Assembly (NCBI RefSeq): GCF_000242635.2
Contig: NC_017770.1
Location: forward strand, 310,001-374,000
Direction of reading: 5' to 3'
Length of the DNA: 64,000 nt
Origin: Solitalea canadensis DSM 3403
GTDB taxonomy: Bacteria > Bacteroidota > Bacteroidia > Sphingobacteriales > Sphingobacteriaceae
Each line of letters starts with the position of its first letter. Positions within the stretch are counted from its first letter, which is position 1. The position numbers were made by a program, and so were the translations under genes. Below the pieces are notes generated by a model that ran no database searches, was not told the DNA's origin, and saw nothing but the letters and a program-made list of their open reading frames with translations. This document shows positions 63,202-64,000 of the stretch, piece after piece.

Positions 63202-64000
63202 ATGTTTGAAAAACTTTTTCAGTTATCCAGTCATAAAACAACAGTCAGAACAGAAATTCTTGCAGGTATAACCACTTTTATGACCATGGCTTATATTCTT
63301 GCTGTAAATCCGGCCATTTTAGGATCTACAGGAATGGATAAGCATGCATTGTTTACAGCAACCGTACTATCTACAGTAATCGCCACAATGGTTATGGCTT
63401 TTATGGCCAACTTGCCAATTGCCGCTGCACCCGGAATGGGATTAAATGCATTTTTTGCTTTTACGGTGGTTCAGGTAATGGGTTACTCTTGGCAAATGGC
63501 AATTACTGCCGTTTTTATTGAAGGACTAATTTTCCTGGTTTTAACTTTCTTTAATGTTCGGGAATTGATTGTGAATAGTATTCCAAAAACATTAAAAGAT
63601 GCAATTCCAGTTGGTATAGGTTTATTTATAACGTTCATTGGATTACAGCATTCAGGCTTGGTTGTGGCTAATTCGGCCACTTTAGTTACATTAGGTAATA
63701 TGGCCGACAGACATGTTTGGGTTGTTCTGATTGGATTACTTGTAACAGCTGTTCTAGTAGCTCTTGATGTTAAAGCTGCTATATTAATTGGAATTTTAGC
63801 CGGTACATTGTTAGGAATTCCACTTGGAGTAACTGAACTTCCTAAAGGAAATTTGGTTAGTATGCCACCTTCATTATCACCAATTTTTGCCCAATTCGAT
63901 TGGAAAGATATTTTTTCGGCAGATATGCTTGTTGTCATACTCACTTTTCTGTTTGTTAATTTATTTGATACCGTCGGAACTTTACTTGGCGTAGCAGCAA
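63202..64000 (+). CDS. NCS2-family purine permease (AzgA/GhxP-like), 3' end beyond the window
   Basis: 266 residues visible, starting MFEKLFQLSSHKTTVRTEI. Multiple membrane helices of the UraA/AzgA 14-helix fold are seen, with ITTFMTMAYILAVNPAIL (helix 1), AAAPGMGLNAFFAFTVV (the substrate-site helix 3 region), DAIPVGIGLFITFIGLQ and the diagnostic VNLFDTVGTLLGVA at the edge. The GMGLNAFFAF wording favours the adenine/guanine/hypoxanthine branch over uracil/xanthine transporters. It imports purines with protons. The remaining part, about 170 residues, is outside. Confidence 0.92.
   Translation, partial: MFEKLFQLSSHKTTVRTEILAGITTFMTMAYILAVNPAILGSTGMDKHALFTATVLSTVIATMVMAFMANLPIAAAPGMGLNAFFAFTVVQVMGYSWQMAITAVFIEGLIFLVLTFFNVRELIVNSIPKTLKDAIPVGIGLFITFIGLQHSGLVVANSATLVTLGNMADRHVWVVLIGLLVTAVLVALDVKAAILIGILAGTLLGIPLGVTELPKGNLVSMPPSLSPIFAQFDWKDIFSADMLVVILTFLFVNLFDTVGTLLGVAA

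Overview
The window looks like chromosomal DNA from a Bacteroidetes bacterium, most likely a Sphingobacteriaceae-type member. Supporting signs are the AT-rich composition, TAnnTTTG-type -7 promoter boxes, weak ribosome binding sites with occasional TTG/GTG starts, Bacteroidetes-typical families (DUF4293, DUF1294, a DUF6134-like protein, large FtsX-type permeases) and many short palindromic repeats between genes. I cannot fix genus or species. No tRNA, rRNA, CRISPR array, transposase or phage module was seen.

Region 1 (1-32849) is the striking part. A truncated NtrC-type sigma-54 response regulator on the minus strand faces a long plus-strand cluster: a HlyD-type adaptor, a MacB/LolD-type ATPase, ten consecutive full-length MacB/FtsX-type permeases (3562-29079, about 785-814 residues each), a second ATPase, a TolC-type outer-membrane channel and a MacA-type adaptor. 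The only other complete gene inside the permease run is a small exported NTF2-like protein between the two most similar permeases. The control region between regulator and adaptor holds a perfect 18-bp palindrome and a sigma-54-like element. This suggests one envelope-spanning exporter, or a family of exporters sharing ATPases, switched on by the two-component system. Nearly every spacer carries inverted-repeat DNA, often TTAGC words after a stop and GCTAA words before the next start. One spacer also holds a decayed four-helix-bundle (23S rRNA intervening-sequence family) gene.

Region 2 (33025-43979) is mostly housekeeping: gpsA, a DUF1294 membrane protein, a GH19-like lysozyme/chitinase, a DEAD-box RNA helicase with an RG-rich tail, DUF4293, an unknown exported protein, truA, an ABC exporter half-transporter, a serine-hydrolase lipoprotein, a DUF1579 protein and a TPR membrane protein.

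Region 3 (43980-52585) starts with a gene-poor stretch containing a possible 311-bp element with perfect 13-bp terminal inverted repeats. It continues with a three-gene minus-strand operon (DUF6134-like, SDR, NAD-dependent epimerase), then sucD, fabG, an esterase plus Omp85-type barrel pair, an NTF2-like protein and a UPF0173 metal-dependent hydrolase.

Region 4 (52789-64000) holds a membrane-anchored VWA protein, a TRIC/YicG-type channel, enolase, an FtsB/DivIC-like division protein, a tandem-domain universal stress protein, a D-lactate-dehydrogenase-type pseudogene with two lesions, an ArsC/Spx-like protein, divergent carA and panB, an RluA-type pseudouridine synthase and a truncated NCS2 purine permease. 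Several transcription units end in strong hairpins built from palindromic repeat words.
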